49,126 bases of DNA from Nitrospira sp. UBA5698. GTDB taxonomy: Bacteria; Nitrospirota; Nitrospiria; Nitrospirales; Nitrospiraceae. The notes under the pieces are model-generated. The model ran no database searches and was not told the origin of the DNA. It worked only from the letters and a program-made list of their open reading frames with translations. Made by a program: the position numbers and the translations under genes. Location of the stretch: positions 1 to 49,126 of the forward strand of contig DIHK01000039.1 of assembly GCA_002420115.1 (NCBI GenBank), read 5' to 3'. Below, in pieces: positions 17,365-27,376 of the stretch (its first letter is position 1; every line of letters starts with the position of its first letter).

Positions 17365-20151
17365 TCATTCTCCTGATTGTTGGAGCAATTTGGCGACCAG
17401 CCCCGTCCACCCAGTTTGATGACTGGCTCCCAACCCTTCGCCGGTCTCCCCATGAAAGTATTCGTGAAATTGGATGAGGTCCCGCCAGTAGGGGTCATGG
17501 CGAAGTGTGGTACGCTCTCCATCCACAGGGCGGGAACCCGTGCCGTCGCGGAGGAAAATGTGATTCAGGCGCCGAGACAGGTCGGCGGCCACCTGCCATA
17601 AGGTGCGTGGCTGTCCAGAACCCGTCGGGCAGTCGATTCTGAACGAGTCGCCAAGGAAATGATGGAATTTCTGGATCGACTCGATCAACAAATAATTCAC
17701 CGGGAACCAAATAGGACCCCGCCAATTCGAATTCCCTCCGAAGAGGCCGGTCATCGATTCCGCCGGCGCATACTCGATCGAATGCTCGGTTCCGTCGATC
17801 TGCAGCCGGTAGGGATGGTCGCGATGATATTTGGAGAGGGCGCGAATCCCATAGGTGGAAAGAAACTCCCGTTCATCCAGCAAATACCGTAACACTCGCG
17901 GGAGGCGCTCCGGGTCGACGATGGACAGCATCCGGCGCACCGACCCATCCGGTAACGCGGTCGTGCTCACATGGCGGCGGAACTCCGGCTGATTCTCGAT
18001 AAACCACAGCATCCGGCGCTTAAAATCCGGCAGCGCGTCCACCACGTCCGGCTCCAACGTCTCGACGGCGAAGAGGGGGAGCAGTCCGACCATGGACCGC
18101 ACTTTCATTTGCTGATGACGGCCGTCCGGGAAATGCAGCACATCATAGTAAAAGCCGTCGTCCTCGTCCCAGAGCGACAACCCATCCTCGCCACGATGGT
18201 TGATGGCGTGCGAGATCTGCACGAAATGCTCGAGGAATTTGCTGGCCATATCGGCATAGGCTGGGCCTTCTGACGCCAGTTCCAGCGCGATGGTGAGCAT
18301 GTTCAGGCAATACATCCCCATCCAACTCGTGCCGTCCGACTGATCGATATGCCCGCCCATAGGCAACGGCGCAGAACGATCGAAGAGGCCGATGTTGTCG
18401 AACCCGAGAAATCCGCCTTGGAAAATATTCCGACCATCTGCATCTTTACGGTTGATCCACCAGGTGAAGTTCAACAGGAGCTTTTGAAAGATGCGGGCCA
18501 AAAAGACACGGTCGCCTTTGCCGCGGAGACGTTTTTCGATCTTATACACGCGCCAGGCCGCCCAGGCATGGACGGGAGGATTCACATCGCCAAAGGCCCA
18601 TTCGTAGGCGGGAATTTGCCCGTTGGGATGCTGGTACCATTCGCGCAACAGGAGCACGAGCTGGTCCTTGGCAAAATCCGGATCGACCAGCGCCAGAGGA
18701 ATGCAATGAAAGGCCAAATCCCAAGCGGCATACCAAGGATATTCCCATTTATCCGGCATGGAGAGGATGTCCTCGTTATGCACATGTTGCCAGTCGCGGT
18801 TTCGTCCCTCACGATGTCCCTCCGGCGGCGGCGGACCGGCCGGATCGCCGCGCAACCACGTCCGCACGTCGTAATGGTAGAATTGCTTGCTCCACAGAAG
18901 ACCCGCGAAGGCTTGCCGCTGGATGTTGCAGCCGTCCTTCGACAGATGATGGGGGGCGCGCGCGGCATAGAATGCGTCGGCCTCCTGTATTCTCGCGGCC
19001 ATAATCCGATCGAATTCTTCTCCCAGCATTCCTGCGATCGGCGGCTTGTTCGTCAGCCTCAGTCGATAGGTCGCCTGTTCTCCGGAAGGAATCCGGGCAT
19101 GATACTGTGCGGCCGCCTTGGTCCCGATCCCCTGAGGGTTGACGGCATCCGTCTTGCCGTGGATGAGATAGTTGTGAAAGGCATCTTTCACGTAGGGCGA
19201 GGCATTCGTCATGTCCCATAAGCGCTGCACGTTGGTATCATTGTCCGTAAAAAGCAGGCTGGGCCCACCTTGGCAGAGCAGCCACTGCGGGCCGTATTGG
19301 TCGTGCTCACTCCGTATGACGGAGGCTCCGCCGATCGGTTCATCCCGATTCAGCCGCGGTCGATAGGCATCGTGTCCCCACGACCAGGTGTTGCGGAACC
19401 AGAGAGTGGGAAGCAGGTGCAGGTCGGCCGACTCTGGTCCGCGATTGTGGACCGTGATGCGTATCACGATGTCCTCGTGGGACGCCTTGGCATATTCGAT
19501 ATAGACGTCGAAGTAGCGGTTGCCATCGAACACGCCGGTGTCGCGGAGTTCATACTCTCGATTCCGTTTCCCGCGCCGACGATTTTCTTCCACGAGCCTG
19601 GTATACGGGAATTCGGCCTGTGGATATTTGTAGAGAAACTTCATGTAGGAATGCGTCGGCGTGGAATCGAGGTAGAAGTATGCTTCCTTGACATCCTCCC
19701 CGTGATTACCCTCATTGCCGGTCAGGCCGAACAGACGCTCTTTCAAAATGGGATCACGGCCGTTCCAGAGCGCGAAGGCCAGGCAGATCTTTTGGTGGCG
19801 GTCGGAAATGCCGCCGAGGCCGTCTTCCCCCCATCGATACGCCCGCGAACGGGCATGGTCGTGCGGAAAAAACTCCCAGGCCGTGCCACCCGGGCTATAG
19901 TCTTCACGGACAGTGCCCCATTGCCGCTCGCTCAGATACGGTCCCCACCGTTTCCAATGCACGGTCCGCAGTCGGGACTCCTCCAACCGCTGCTCTTCAC
20001 GGCCCGAAGAGAAGGGGGGCGGGTGTGGGTCTGTCTTCCGCTGTGCCGTGGGGCGGGCCTTGGCAGATGCCTTCCGCGGCGTCGCGCGCGGCGGAGCCGC
20101 GTTGCGCGAGCTGCGTTTCTTCGACGCGGATGAGATCGGTTTAGATGACAT
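17365..20151 (-). CDS. GH63-like / MGH1-type glucosidase
   Basis: A 928-residue glycoside hydrolase. The first 45 residues are a Lys/Arg/Ala/Pro-rich disordered tail. The (alpha/alpha)6 catalytic domain lies in the C-terminal half, with WEYPWYAAWDLAFHCIPLAL, the NGQIPAYEWAFGDVNPPVHAW region and the late SIEYAPAESMTGLFGGNSNWRGPIW; acidic residues of these motifs are the probable acid/base pair. The N-terminal domain is a beta-sandwich. There is no signal peptide, so it acts on cytoplasmic alpha-glucosides such as glycogen fragments or mannosyl/glucosylglycerate. It is the last gene of the long sugar-phosphate block, 85 bases after the glucose dehydrogenase gene. Confidence 0.83.
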   Translation of the reverse strand: MSSKPISSASKKRSSRNAAPPRATPRKASAKARPTAQRKTDPHPPPFSSGREEQRLEESRLRTVHWKRWGPYLSERQWGTVREDYSPGGTAWEFFPHDHARSRAYRWGEDGLGGISDRHQKICLAFALWNGRDPILKERLFGLTGNEGNHGEDVKEAYFYLDSTPTHSYMKFLYKYPQAEFPYTRLVEENRRRGKRNREYELRDTGVFDGNRYFDVYIEYAKASHEDIVIRITVHNRGPESADLHLLPTLWFRNTWSWGHDAYRPRLNRDEPIGGASVIRSEHDQYGPQWLLCQGGPSLLFTDNDTNVQRLWDMTNASPYVKDAFHNYLIHGKTDAVNPQGIGTKAAAQYHARIPSGEQATYRLRLTNKPPIAGMLGEEFDRIMAARIQEADAFYAARAPHHLSKDGCNIQRQAFAGLLWSKQFYHYDVRTWLRGDPAGPPPPEGHREGRNRDWQHVHNEDILSMPDKWEYPWYAAWDLAFHCIPLALVDPDFAKDQLVLLLREWYQHPNGQIPAYEWAFGDVNPPVHAWAAWRVYKIEKRLRGKGDRVFLARIFQKLLLNFTWWINRKDADGRNIFQGGFLGFDNIGLFDRSAPLPMGGHIDQSDGTSWMGMYCLNMLTIALELASEGPAYADMASKFLEHFVQISHAINHRGEDGLSLWDEDDGFYYDVLHFPDGRHQQMKVRSMVGLLPLFAVETLEPDVVDALPDFKRRMLWFIENQPEFRRHVSTTALPDGSVRRMLSIVDPERLPRVLRYLLDEREFLSTYGIRALSKYHRDHPYRLQIDGTEHSIEYAPAESMTGLFGGNSNWRGPIWFPVNYLLIESIQKFHHFLGDSFRIDCPTGSGQPRTLWQVAADLSRRLNHIFLRDGTGSRPVDGERTTLRHDPYWRDLIQFHEYFHGETGEGLGASHQTGWTGLVAKLLQQSGE

Positions 20152-20236
20152 GGTGCGTTCCTTCCGTAGAGGACGACGGCAACAATGTAACTCGGTTGTT
20201 CACGAAGCGTAGCCAGGAACCGACCGACCCCGCCGT

Positions 20237-21346
20237 TCAAGTCGGGAACGGCGCCACATTCACGAACACCTTAATGGCGCTTTTCGTGTCCGTTAGAGTG
20301 CGGATCATGTCGTGATACCGATCCAGTCCGTGAATGGGATGGGTCAAGAGTTTTGCTGGCCAACCGGGCCATTGCAGCTGCGCATGGGCCAAGTCTTTGA
20401 CTCCCATTTCAAAATATTCGCGATTGGCGTTCACCGTTCCCACGACGACTTTGTTGCCCAGGACAAATCCAAGATTGATGCGATCCCCCGGCACCTCGAT
20501 GGACCGTCCTCCGCCCGACACCCCCGACAACACTAAGACACCGTTTTTGCCGAGAATGTGCATCGCTTCAAAGACCAGCGAGGCCACACCCGTGGCTTCA
20601 AATATGAGATCGTACGGTCCATGGTCGTGCGCAGTTTCCGAAAGAGTAAGATCCCTCGTGCTGTGATAACAGCCGCCGATTTCCTTCACGAGATCGGAGT
20701 TCAAATACGGCGGCTTCGAGAGGGCGAATGTGCAAACCTGGATGCCTTTGAGTCGTAGCGCCATGGTGGCCAGCAATCCGATGGGGCCCGCTCCCAACAC
20801 CGCCGCCCGCTTCGGCCGCCAGATACGCAAGCGCCGCTGTATCTCGAAGGCCTGGGCAATCCCTTTTTCAATCACGCTGGCCGGTTCGAGCAGCACGCCC
20901 TCTTCCTTCAACCCCGGCGGGACCTTCACGAGATACTCCGCATCATCCACATAATATTCCGTCAGAAACCCATGACGGAGATTGATGCCGCGTTCGAAAT
21001 ACCGATCGTCCGTCGTCATGTCATAGGTCCCGATCTGATCATACACACTGGTGCCGGGACGTCGCACGGTCGCCACGACAAAATCTCCCGGCATCAGCTC
21101 TGTCACGTTCGGGCCGGTCGCCTCGACGACACCGAAACTTTCATGGCCGATGACCAGAATCTGTTCACCGGGAGGCGCGGCGCCGTACTCGGCCGCATTG
21201 ATCTCCTTGTCCGTGCCGTCGACGCCAACACGGAGCACTTTCACCAAGACCCCGCGCCCGTCAGGAATATCGGTGAGCTGTGGCTTGGGAATATCGGCCA
21301 GATGCACGCTGTCGGCCTGTCCGGGAATCACGGCAATCGCTTTCAT
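20237..21346 (-). CDS. gdh: glucose 1-dehydrogenase (MDR superfamily, archaeal type)
   Basis: A 369-residue medium-chain dehydrogenase that oxidises glucose to gluconolactone with NAD(P). The catalytic zinc region is VDGTDKEINAAEYG, where an Asp takes the place of the usual Cys as in haloarchaeal glucose dehydrogenases; the GHESFG His-Glu and LLEPASVIEKG acidic ligands are present. The cofactor motif AVLGAGPIGLLA is near residues 183-194. The Glu_dehyd_C domain follows. The gene stands between gnd and the glucosidase, which suggests a route from released glucose into the gluconate branch. The exact sugar is inferred from family membership. Confidence 0.87.
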   Translation of the reverse strand: MKAIAVIPGQADSVHLADIPKPQLTDIPDGRGVLVKVLRVGVDGTDKEINAAEYGAAPPGEQILVIGHESFGVVEATGPNVTELMPGDFVVATVRRPGTSVYDQIGTYDMTTDDRYFERGINLRHGFLTEYYVDDAEYLVKVPPGLKEEGVLLEPASVIEKGIAQAFEIQRRLRIWRPKRAAVLGAGPIGLLATMALRLKGIQVCTFALSKPPYLNSDLVKEIGGCYHSTRDLTLSETAHDHGPYDLIFEATGVASLVFEAMHILGKNGVLVLSGVSGGGRSIEVPGDRINLGFVLGNKVVVGTVNANREYFEMGVKDLAHAQLQWPGWPAKLLTHPIHGLDRYHDMIRTLTDTKSAIKVFVNVAPFPT

Positions 21347-21409
21347 GAGTCATTCCTTCGCACGAACAATATTTCAGATGACTGACGAGATCGTGAGGGT
21401 GATCCCTCT

Positions 21410-22390
21410 TTACTGTCGCGGTTGCTCGACATGACCGCCGAATTTGTAGCGCATTGCCGAAAGCACCTTCTCGGCAAACGAATGGTCTTGGCGCGAACGG
21501 AATCTCGTATACAGCGACGCGGAAAGGACATCCGCTCGCACCCCCTCTTCGATCGCTGCCATGACGGTCCACCGTCCTTCGCCGGAATCTTGCACCGCGC
21601 CGGTGAAATTCGAGAGATCCGGGTTCTCCGCCAGCGCCGCAGCGGTCAAATCCAGCAACCATGATCCCACCACGCTGCCGCGCCGCCAGACTTCGGCGAT
21701 CTCCGGCAAATTCAAATCATATTGCATATCCTTGGGGAGGTTCTCCGAGTTGGCATGACGAAAGATGTCGAAGCCTTCCGCGTAGGCCTGCATCAGGCCG
21801 TACTCAATCCCGTTGTGGACCATCTTGACGAAGTGCCCGGCGCCGGATGGGCCGCAATACAAATACCCTTCTTCCGCTGTACCCGTGACCGTGCTCCGGC
21901 CCGGTGTGCGTGGAAGATCGCCCCGGCCAGGGGCCAGCGTGCGGAAAAGGGGATCGAGATGCTGCACGGCCTCTTTCGGCCCGCCGATCATCAAGCAGTA
22001 GCCTCGGTCCAAGCCCCAGGTTCCTCCGCTCGTGCCCACATCGACATAGTGGATGCCGCGGTCCTGGAGCGACCGAGCGCGCCGGACATCGTCTTTGAAA
22101 TAGGAATTTCCCCCGTCGATGACGATATCGTCGGGACTCAATCGCTTGGCAAGGGATTCCACGGTCGTTTCAGTAGCCTCCCCCGCCGGCACCATCACCC
22201 AGACGGCGCGCCGCTCAGTCAATTGGCTGATCAAATCGTCCAGGGAAGCTGCCCCGATGGCGCCTTGGGACACGAGCCGCTGGACGTTCTCCGGATTCAC
22301 ATCGAAGACCACACACTGATGGCCTCCACGCATCAACCGCCGGACCATATTGGCCCCCATCTTCCCGAGGCCGATCATTCCTAATTGCAT
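21410..22390 (-). CDS. gnd: 6-phosphogluconate dehydrogenase, decarboxylating (short form)
   Basis: A 326-residue short-form enzyme (Gnd/YqeC type) that converts 6-phosphogluconate to ribulose 5-phosphate, CO2 and NAD(P)H. Visible are the cofactor motif MIGLGKMGANMVRRL at the start, the GGNSYFKDD motif near 100, the VDVGTSGG substrate motif, and the catalytic GAGHFVKMVHNGIEYG with Lys and His/Asn. The C-terminal domain is complete. The short form is usually NAD-dependent. It lies 63 bases before the glucose dehydrogenase gene and 139 after the HAD gene on the same strand. Confidence 0.93.
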   Translation of the reverse strand: MQLGMIGLGKMGANMVRRLMRGGHQCVVFDVNPENVQRLVSQGAIGAASLDDLISQLTERRAVWVMVPAGEATETTVESLAKRLSPDDIVIDGGNSYFKDDVRRARSLQDRGIHYVDVGTSGGTWGLDRGYCLMIGGPKEAVQHLDPLFRTLAPGRGDLPRTPGRSTVTGTAEEGYLYCGPSGAGHFVKMVHNGIEYGLMQAYAEGFDIFRHANSENLPKDMQYDLNLPEIAEVWRRGSVVGSWLLDLTAAALAENPDLSNFTGAVQDSGEGRWTVMAAIEEGVRADVLSASLYTRFRSRQDHSFAEKVLSAMRYKFGGHVEQPRQ

Positions 22391-22529
22391 GGAATCGACT
22401 CCTTCCGCGCCGTCTTATTACTCGACGCTTTTGTGCGGCCAAACACTTGTTCTGCAAGTCTGGAAACAATGGGTCGGTCTCATGACCCTTCCAGGGCGCT
22501 CAACGAGCAGTGGTTCTGCCAACGGATCT

Positions 22530-23288
22530 TCATCTCGTTCGCGCCTTTTTGAGCATGGTGTTGCCTTGATGTTTCCGTCCGGCGGAGACCAGCGCGTACA
22601 GGTCGTATTTCAGCAGATCACCGATGCGATCCAGCGTGATATCAGCCGCAGGAAACGCTGCAAGGATTTTTGAATCGGTCGCATAATGCCCCTGGCGAGG
22701 AAAGACGGTTGTCACCCGTGGCCCCCAGGCGTGCTTCACAGCCGTGAGGATGCGAAGCTTGTCGTCGACCAACACATAATGATCGGCGGGAAAACGCCGC
22801 TCGACGTCCTTCAGCTCTTTTTCTTTGTGAACAAAGATGAGGACGTTTCCCTGGGTCGCCTCAAACAGACCCGACCGCTCGACCTTGCGCGGCTGGAACA
22901 CCACATCCCCATCGGACAGGATGACAGGCGTTCCCCATTTCCGGCACTGGTCCACCACATCGAGCGCATCTGGGTAAAGCCGGTTCGCAAAGGGATAGTT
23001 CACCAGGTACGACGAGATCGCAAACAGGTTGTGAGCATGGGGATGTTCGATCCGATACCGTTGCAGAGCCCCGAGGTAGTCGGCGTAGCCGAGCTCCGCG
23101 CGCAATTGTTCGAAGATGGTCCAATACTGCTGCTGACAGGCGACTCCGACTTCACGTTCGAGATGTCGACGCAGATCGGCCGTGATTCGATCGTTGTCGA
23201 GCAGGGTATTATCGACATCGAGTAGGAAGACGATCCGTTGTGCCGTCACCTTCTTCGGCCTTCGTGGCAGGTGTGGTCGTATCTTCAC
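22530..23288 (-). CDS. HAD superfamily hydrolase
   Basis: A 252-residue haloacid dehalogenase-like hydrolase from a GTG at 23288 that overlaps the ROK gene stop by four bases. Motif I is FLLDVDNTLLD (Asp nucleophile and acid), motif II is VILSDGD, and the late acidic motif is VLVDDKLRIL. A long helical cap lies between motifs I and II. The best guess is a sugar-phosphate phosphatase, given the coupling to a glucokinase-like gene and the surrounding pathway, but the substrate cannot be read from sequence. A phosphogluconolactonase role is not supported by motifs. Confidence 0.8.
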   Translation of the reverse strand: MKIRPHLPRRPKKVTAQRIVFLLDVDNTLLDNDRITADLRRHLEREVGVACQQQYWTIFEQLRAELGYADYLGALQRYRIEHPHAHNLFAISSYLVNYPFANRLYPDALDVVDQCRKWGTPVILSDGDVVFQPRKVERSGLFEATQGNVLIFVHKEKELKDVERRFPADHYVLVDDKLRILTAVKHAWGPRVTTVFPRQGHYATDSKILAAFPAADITLDRIGDLLKYDLYALVSAGRKHQGNTMLKKARTR

Positions 23289-23944
23289 GTCGCGCTCTCT
23301 TCCCAGAGTCGCCGCCCGCCAATGAACGCATGGGCGTTGTCGCCGAGACGAACACCGTCAGGCAGTTGCCGCAACTTCTTTGCATTGCCTCCACCCAGCA
23401 CGACATAATCGGCGACCAGGGCGGCTTTGAGGCGGATCACGATATCTTTGACTGCCCGCCGCCACTTCTGCTTGCCGAGCCGTTCAAGTCCGCGGAGCCC
23501 CACATAGTCCTCGAAGCTTCGGCCTTTCTTGTACGGCAAATGGGCGAGCTCCATCGGCATGATCACCTGGTCGGCGATCAACGCCGATCCGAGTCCGGTG
23601 CCTAGGCCGAGAAAGAGCATCCTGCCTCCCTCATAACTGCCCAAGGCCTGCATGGCGGCATCGTTGATCAGCTTGACGGGACGGTGGAAGGCCTTTTCAA
23701 AATCGAATCCCACCCAACCGGCTCCTAAGTTCTTCGGCTCCTCCAACAGTGTCCCCTCGTTCACGGGTCCAGGGTATCCGATCGAGACCGCGTCGAACCT
23801 CCAACCCTTCGCCGCTTTCACCACACCTGTCACCATCTGCTCAGCCGTCAACTCCGATCCCGAGCGGAACTTCCGTACGACCCGCTGACCGGACGCTAGG
23901 AGCTTCACGTTCGTGCCGCCTACATCGACCACCAAAATCTTCAT
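23285..23944 (-). CDS. ROK family glucokinase (polyphosphate glucokinase-like)
   Basis: A 219-residue sugar kinase of the ROK family. The phosphate-1 motif VDVGGTNVKLL opens the protein, the sugar-binding region GYPGPVNEG and NDAAMQALG follow, and the phosphate-2 motif FLGLGTGLGSALI is near 112-124. The short length and lack of the ROK zinc-binding cysteines resemble polyphosphate/ATP glucokinases. It phosphorylates free glucose made by the neighbouring GH15 and GH63-like enzymes, feeding G6PDH. The downstream HAD start overlaps its stop. Confidence 0.85.
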   Translation of the reverse strand: MKILVVDVGGTNVKLLASGQRVVRKFRSGSELTAEQMVTGVVKAAKGWRFDAVSIGYPGPVNEGTLLEEPKNLGAGWVGFDFEKAFHRPVKLINDAAMQALGSYEGGRMLFLGLGTGLGSALIADQVIMPMELAHLPYKKGRSFEDYVGLRGLERLGKQKWRRAVKDIVIRLKAALVADYVVLGGGNAKKLRQLPDGVRLGDNAHAFIGGRRLWEESAT

Positions 23945-23965
23945 CGAGCGCCTCCGGCGTCTTCC

Positions 23966-25927
23966 CTATTCCAATGACAGAATTGATCGCTTCGACGACA
24001 CAATACGACCGACGCGCCACGTTGCCTTAGCGGCCGCGAAGATCGCGCGCCAACCGAGCGTGGCCGAGACGATTCGCTGCGCGCGCTCGGCATGCGTCCC
24101 TTTCAGCGCGGCCACCCCTTTTGTCTCAGAGTAGGCGAGATGCACGGCGCTGCCGATCAACGCGAGTTGTGTATAGGTCTGCGGGAAATTGCCGAGGAAC
24201 GCGCGGTTGGCGGGATCAATCTCTTCTGCGTACAAGCCGACATCGTTCGCGTAGTCCACCAGCCGGTGGAACAAGCCCGCCGCTTCTTCCTTCCGGCCGA
24301 TGTAAAGCAACGCATCGACGAGCCAGAAGCTGCAAATCAAGAACGCTCCTTCGTCGCCCTCCAGGCCATCCTCGTTCTTGTACCGGTGCAGAAAATCACC
24401 TGATCGTAATTCCCGCTCGATCGCGTCGATGGTGGCCGTCAGGGTCCGGCCATCGAGAGGAAACCCGGTCATCGGGATCAACAGCAGCGCCGCGTCCGCC
24501 TCACGGCGTCCGTAGGCTTGGACGAGGTGATCACCGTCCGTGGAAACACCGTGGGCCCGCACCTCGGCGACGATGCGATCCCGTTCATGCTCCCAGCGCG
24601 AATGCGAACCGAGCAGGCGAATCGCCCGATCCAGCGCGACCCAGCTCATGATTTTGCCGTGGACATGATGCAACGGCGGGCCGCGCATTTCCCACAGGCC
24701 TTGGTCAGGTTCCTGCCAATGGTCGGCCACAAAATCGGCCAACGCACTCAGCATCCCGCGCGCATGCGCATCGAACCGTCCGCCAAGAGTCTCAAACAAC
24801 AGGGCCCAATCCAGAATCTCGCCATAGGTATCGATTTGCCGCTGAGTGTACGCCCCGTTGCCTTGCCGTACGGGACGGCTTCCACAGTAACCGTCCAAAT
24901 GATCGAGCGTGTGCTCATCGAGTTCCGTCTCTCCGTCAATGCCGTACATGATCCGCAGATTCGGCGAGGTGGCGCCGCAGACCCGTGGAAGATAGGCACT
25001 GAACCGCCGCGCCTCGCCTCCGTACCCGCAGGCGGCTAGCGCATAGAGCGTGAAGGCCGAATCCCGGAGCCAACAATAGCGATAATCCCAATTGCGGGTG
25101 CCGCCGAGGCTCTCAGGAAGTGACGTCGTGGGTGCCGCGACGATGGCGCCGGACGGCGCATAGATCAGGAGCTTGATCACAAGCAAGCTGCGTTTAACCG
25201 ATTCCTTGTACGGTCCGTTGTAACGACAGTAGGCAATCCACTCTCGCCAGAATGCGGCAGTGACCGACATGTAACGGTCGATGTGGCTGAGCGGGTCGAC
25301 CTGTGCGGAGGACTGCAGCGTCAGGAGCAGTCTCCGTTTCTGTCCCTTTTGCAATTGAACCGTCGCCGTAGCGGTAGCACCGTTCAGCGAAACATCGCTG
25401 AGGTCGTGATACAGGACTGGCCCACCATGAACTACGATCCTGTCCTCCTCGGCGTGCAGTATGGTATTTTCCCGTCCGAACGCCAGGCTCGGGCAATAGA
25501 CCATGCGTAATTCGATCGTTCCTTCCTGAACCTCTACGGTCCGAATCAGAAAGTGCGGGGCGACCAGATCGACGTAATTATGAGTCCCGCAGCCTGGCTT
25601 TCGACCGACCGGCATAAAGTCGGTCACGACCATGGTGCCGCCGGCCGTTGCGAAGGTCGTCCGCAGAATGTTGGTGTCTTCGAGATAGGAACGAGTTGCC
25701 GTATGGTCGTCGACGGGTGTAATGGAAAGGTAGCCGCCCTGCTCCGCATCGAGAAGACGACAGAAGGTCGGGTCGGCGTCGAAGCGACCGAGGCAACACC
25801 AGTCGATCGAACCGTCGCGAGCCACCAAGGCAGCCCCATGACAGTCACCGATCAACGCATAGTCTCGGATGGGCCGGTAGGGCGGCAGTGGGCCGGGAGC
25901 CCGATCCGTCCGTTCGTCTTCCATCAT
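23966..25927 (-). CDS. glycoside hydrolase family 15 protein (trehalase/glucoamylase-like)
   Basis: A 653-residue cytoplasmic GH15 enzyme. I chose the ATG at 25927 because it overlaps the zwf stop by four bases (ATGA), a typical coupled start; in-frame starts inside zwf are less likely. The N-terminal beta-sandwich begins with the family signature YALIGDCHGAALVARDGSID. The (alpha/alpha)6 barrel contains GGTRNWDYRYCWLRDSAFT with the catalytic acid region. It releases glucose from alpha-glucosides such as trehalose or maltodextrins. Coupling to zwf suggests the freed glucose is oxidised directly. Confidence 0.88.
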   Translation of the reverse strand: MMEDERTDRAPGPLPPYRPIRDYALIGDCHGAALVARDGSIDWCCLGRFDADPTFCRLLDAEQGGYLSITPVDDHTATRSYLEDTNILRTTFATAGGTMVVTDFMPVGRKPGCGTHNYVDLVAPHFLIRTVEVQEGTIELRMVYCPSLAFGRENTILHAEEDRIVVHGGPVLYHDLSDVSLNGATATATVQLQKGQKRRLLLTLQSSAQVDPLSHIDRYMSVTAAFWREWIAYCRYNGPYKESVKRSLLVIKLLIYAPSGAIVAAPTTSLPESLGGTRNWDYRYCWLRDSAFTLYALAACGYGGEARRFSAYLPRVCGATSPNLRIMYGIDGETELDEHTLDHLDGYCGSRPVRQGNGAYTQRQIDTYGEILDWALLFETLGGRFDAHARGMLSALADFVADHWQEPDQGLWEMRGPPLHHVHGKIMSWVALDRAIRLLGSHSRWEHERDRIVAEVRAHGVSTDGDHLVQAYGRREADAALLLIPMTGFPLDGRTLTATIDAIERELRSGDFLHRYKNEDGLEGDEGAFLICSFWLVDALLYIGRKEEAAGLFHRLVDYANDVGLYAEEIDPANRAFLGNFPQTYTQLALIGSAVHLAYSETKGVAALKGTHAERAQRIVSATLGWRAIFAAAKATWRVGRIVSSKRSILSLE

Positions 25928-27309
25928 GCGTGCTCTTTCGGGCTCTGCCATCCGCCGAACGGAGCGATCAGCGCGTGAGATTCGTACGGTCCCCATGAGC
26001 CAGGCTCGTATTCATAGACCGGTGTCGGCATCCTCAGGACCGGATCGACCACCCGCCAACTTGCTTCGACGCCGTCCTGGCGGGCGAAGAGAGCCGGATC
26101 GCCGGTCATCGCATCGCCGATCAGCCGTTCATAGGCGCCCATCTCGTCTCCTCGCTGGTGGCAGACGAAGAGTTCGGTCTCGCCTCCGATCATTTTGTCC
26201 CCCGGAACTTTGGCGCGCGCGCCGATCGCGACCGCCACGCGATCAGGACCGAGCCGGAAGCGCACGTAATTGCATGGTCCGCCATATGTCTCGCCGAACA
26301 CGTTCTGCGGCGGACGTTTCAACGTCACGACGACCTCCGTGGCGGTGACCGGCAGGTACTTGCCCGCTCGGATAAAAAACGGCACGCCTTCCCAGCGCCA
26401 CGAATCGAGGTGTACTTGAAGTGACGCGAAGGTTTCGACTTGGGAATCCGGCGCCACTCCCGGCTCGGTTCGATAGCCGCGAAACTGTCCCCGCACCAGG
26501 GTCTGTCCGGTGAGCGGGCGCATGCGCTTAAAGACCTTCACGCGTTCATCGCGCAACGTTTCCCCCGCGCCGCTGACGGGCGGTTCCATCGCCAGATTCG
26601 CGACGACCTGGAGCAGGTGGTTCTGAACGACGTCACGGAGCGCGCCGGTCTCTTCATAGAATCCGCCGCGACCTGAGACACCGAACTGTTCCGCCATCGT
26701 GATCTGCACACTGTCCACGTGGGTGCGGTTCCAAATCGGCTCGAGGAACGAATTGGCAAACCGGAAGTACAAGAGGTTCTGAATCGACTCCTTGCCCAAA
26801 TAATGATCGATCCGGAAGATCGACGACTCGTCGAAGACCGTATGCAGCGTCCGGTTGAGCGCTTGGGCCGACGCCAGGTCTCGCCCAAACGGTTTTTCGA
26901 CCATGACTCTCGCGCCACGCGAAGCGCCGGACTTGCCCAGGCCCACCACGACCGTGGGAAACATGCTGGGCGGAATCGCCAGATAGTAGAGGGGGTGCCG
27001 TGCGTCGTCGAGTTCCTGCTGGAGTCGGGTGAAGGTTTCCTCTTCCCGATAGTCACCGTCGACATACCGCAGCAACCGAACGAGTGTGGCAAACGCGGCC
27101 TCATCGACTCCACCACCGAATTGGCTGATGCTCTCGCGGACACGATCGCGCACCTGCTCGAGCGATCGATTGGCTTTGGCCACTCCGATCACCGGCACGG
27201 TCAATTGACCTCGCTTGATCATGGCGTGCAAGGCGGGAAAGATTTTCTTGAAGGCCAAGTCGCCGGTGGCCCCGAACAACACGAGCGCGTCTACCTGTGA
27301 CTCGGTCAT
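25924..27309 (-). CDS. zwf: glucose-6-phosphate 1-dehydrogenase
   Basis: A 461-residue enzyme that makes 6-phosphogluconolactone and NADPH. The N-terminal Rossmann motif is LVLFGATGDLAFKKIFPAL. The substrate-binding motif is RIDHYLGKESIQN, with the catalytic His and Lys. The EKPFG motif is also present. It is 67 bases downstream of the tal-pgi gene and overlaps the GH15 start. No 6-phosphogluconolactonase gene is seen in the window, so the lactone step must be met elsewhere or spontaneously. Confidence 0.96.
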   Translation of the reverse strand: MTESQVDALVLFGATGDLAFKKIFPALHAMIKRGQLTVPVIGVAKANRSLEQVRDRVRESISQFGGGVDEAAFATLVRLLRYVDGDYREEETFTRLQQELDDARHPLYYLAIPPSMFPTVVVGLGKSGASRGARVMVEKPFGRDLASAQALNRTLHTVFDESSIFRIDHYLGKESIQNLLYFRFANSFLEPIWNRTHVDSVQITMAEQFGVSGRGGFYEETGALRDVVQNHLLQVVANLAMEPPVSGAGETLRDERVKVFKRMRPLTGQTLVRGQFRGYRTEPGVAPDSQVETFASLQVHLDSWRWEGVPFFIRAGKYLPVTATEVVVTLKRPPQNVFGETYGGPCNYVRFRLGPDRVAVAIGARAKVPGDKMIGGETELFVCHQRGDEMGAYERLIGDAMTGDPALFARQDGVEASWRVVDPVLRMPTPVYEYEPGSWGPYESHALIAPFGGWQSPKEHA

Positions 27310-27352
27310 CGTTCCCTCCAGACTGAATCGATCAGATCCCTACATGAGATGG

Positions 27353-27367
27353 TTGAGGTTTCCTCAA
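27353..27367. other. small hairpin in the tal-pgi/zwf gap
   Basis: TTGAGG-TTT-CCTCAA forms a perfect six-base stem in the 67-base gap between the tal-pgi stop and the zwf start. There is no T tract, so it may stabilise or process the operon mRNA rather than end it. It could also be chance. Confidence 0.3.
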
Positions 27368-27376
27368 GTGAGATCC

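Noticed and set aside
18349..19221. Plus-strand frame of 290 codons inside the glucosidase gene
   Set aside because: It lies opposite a clear glycoside hydrolase and has no recognisable domain, so it is a shadow of the real gene.
27353..27367. Rho-independent terminator between tal-pgi and zwf
   Set aside because: The stem is only six base pairs and no T tract follows, while the genes on both sides belong to one pathway.
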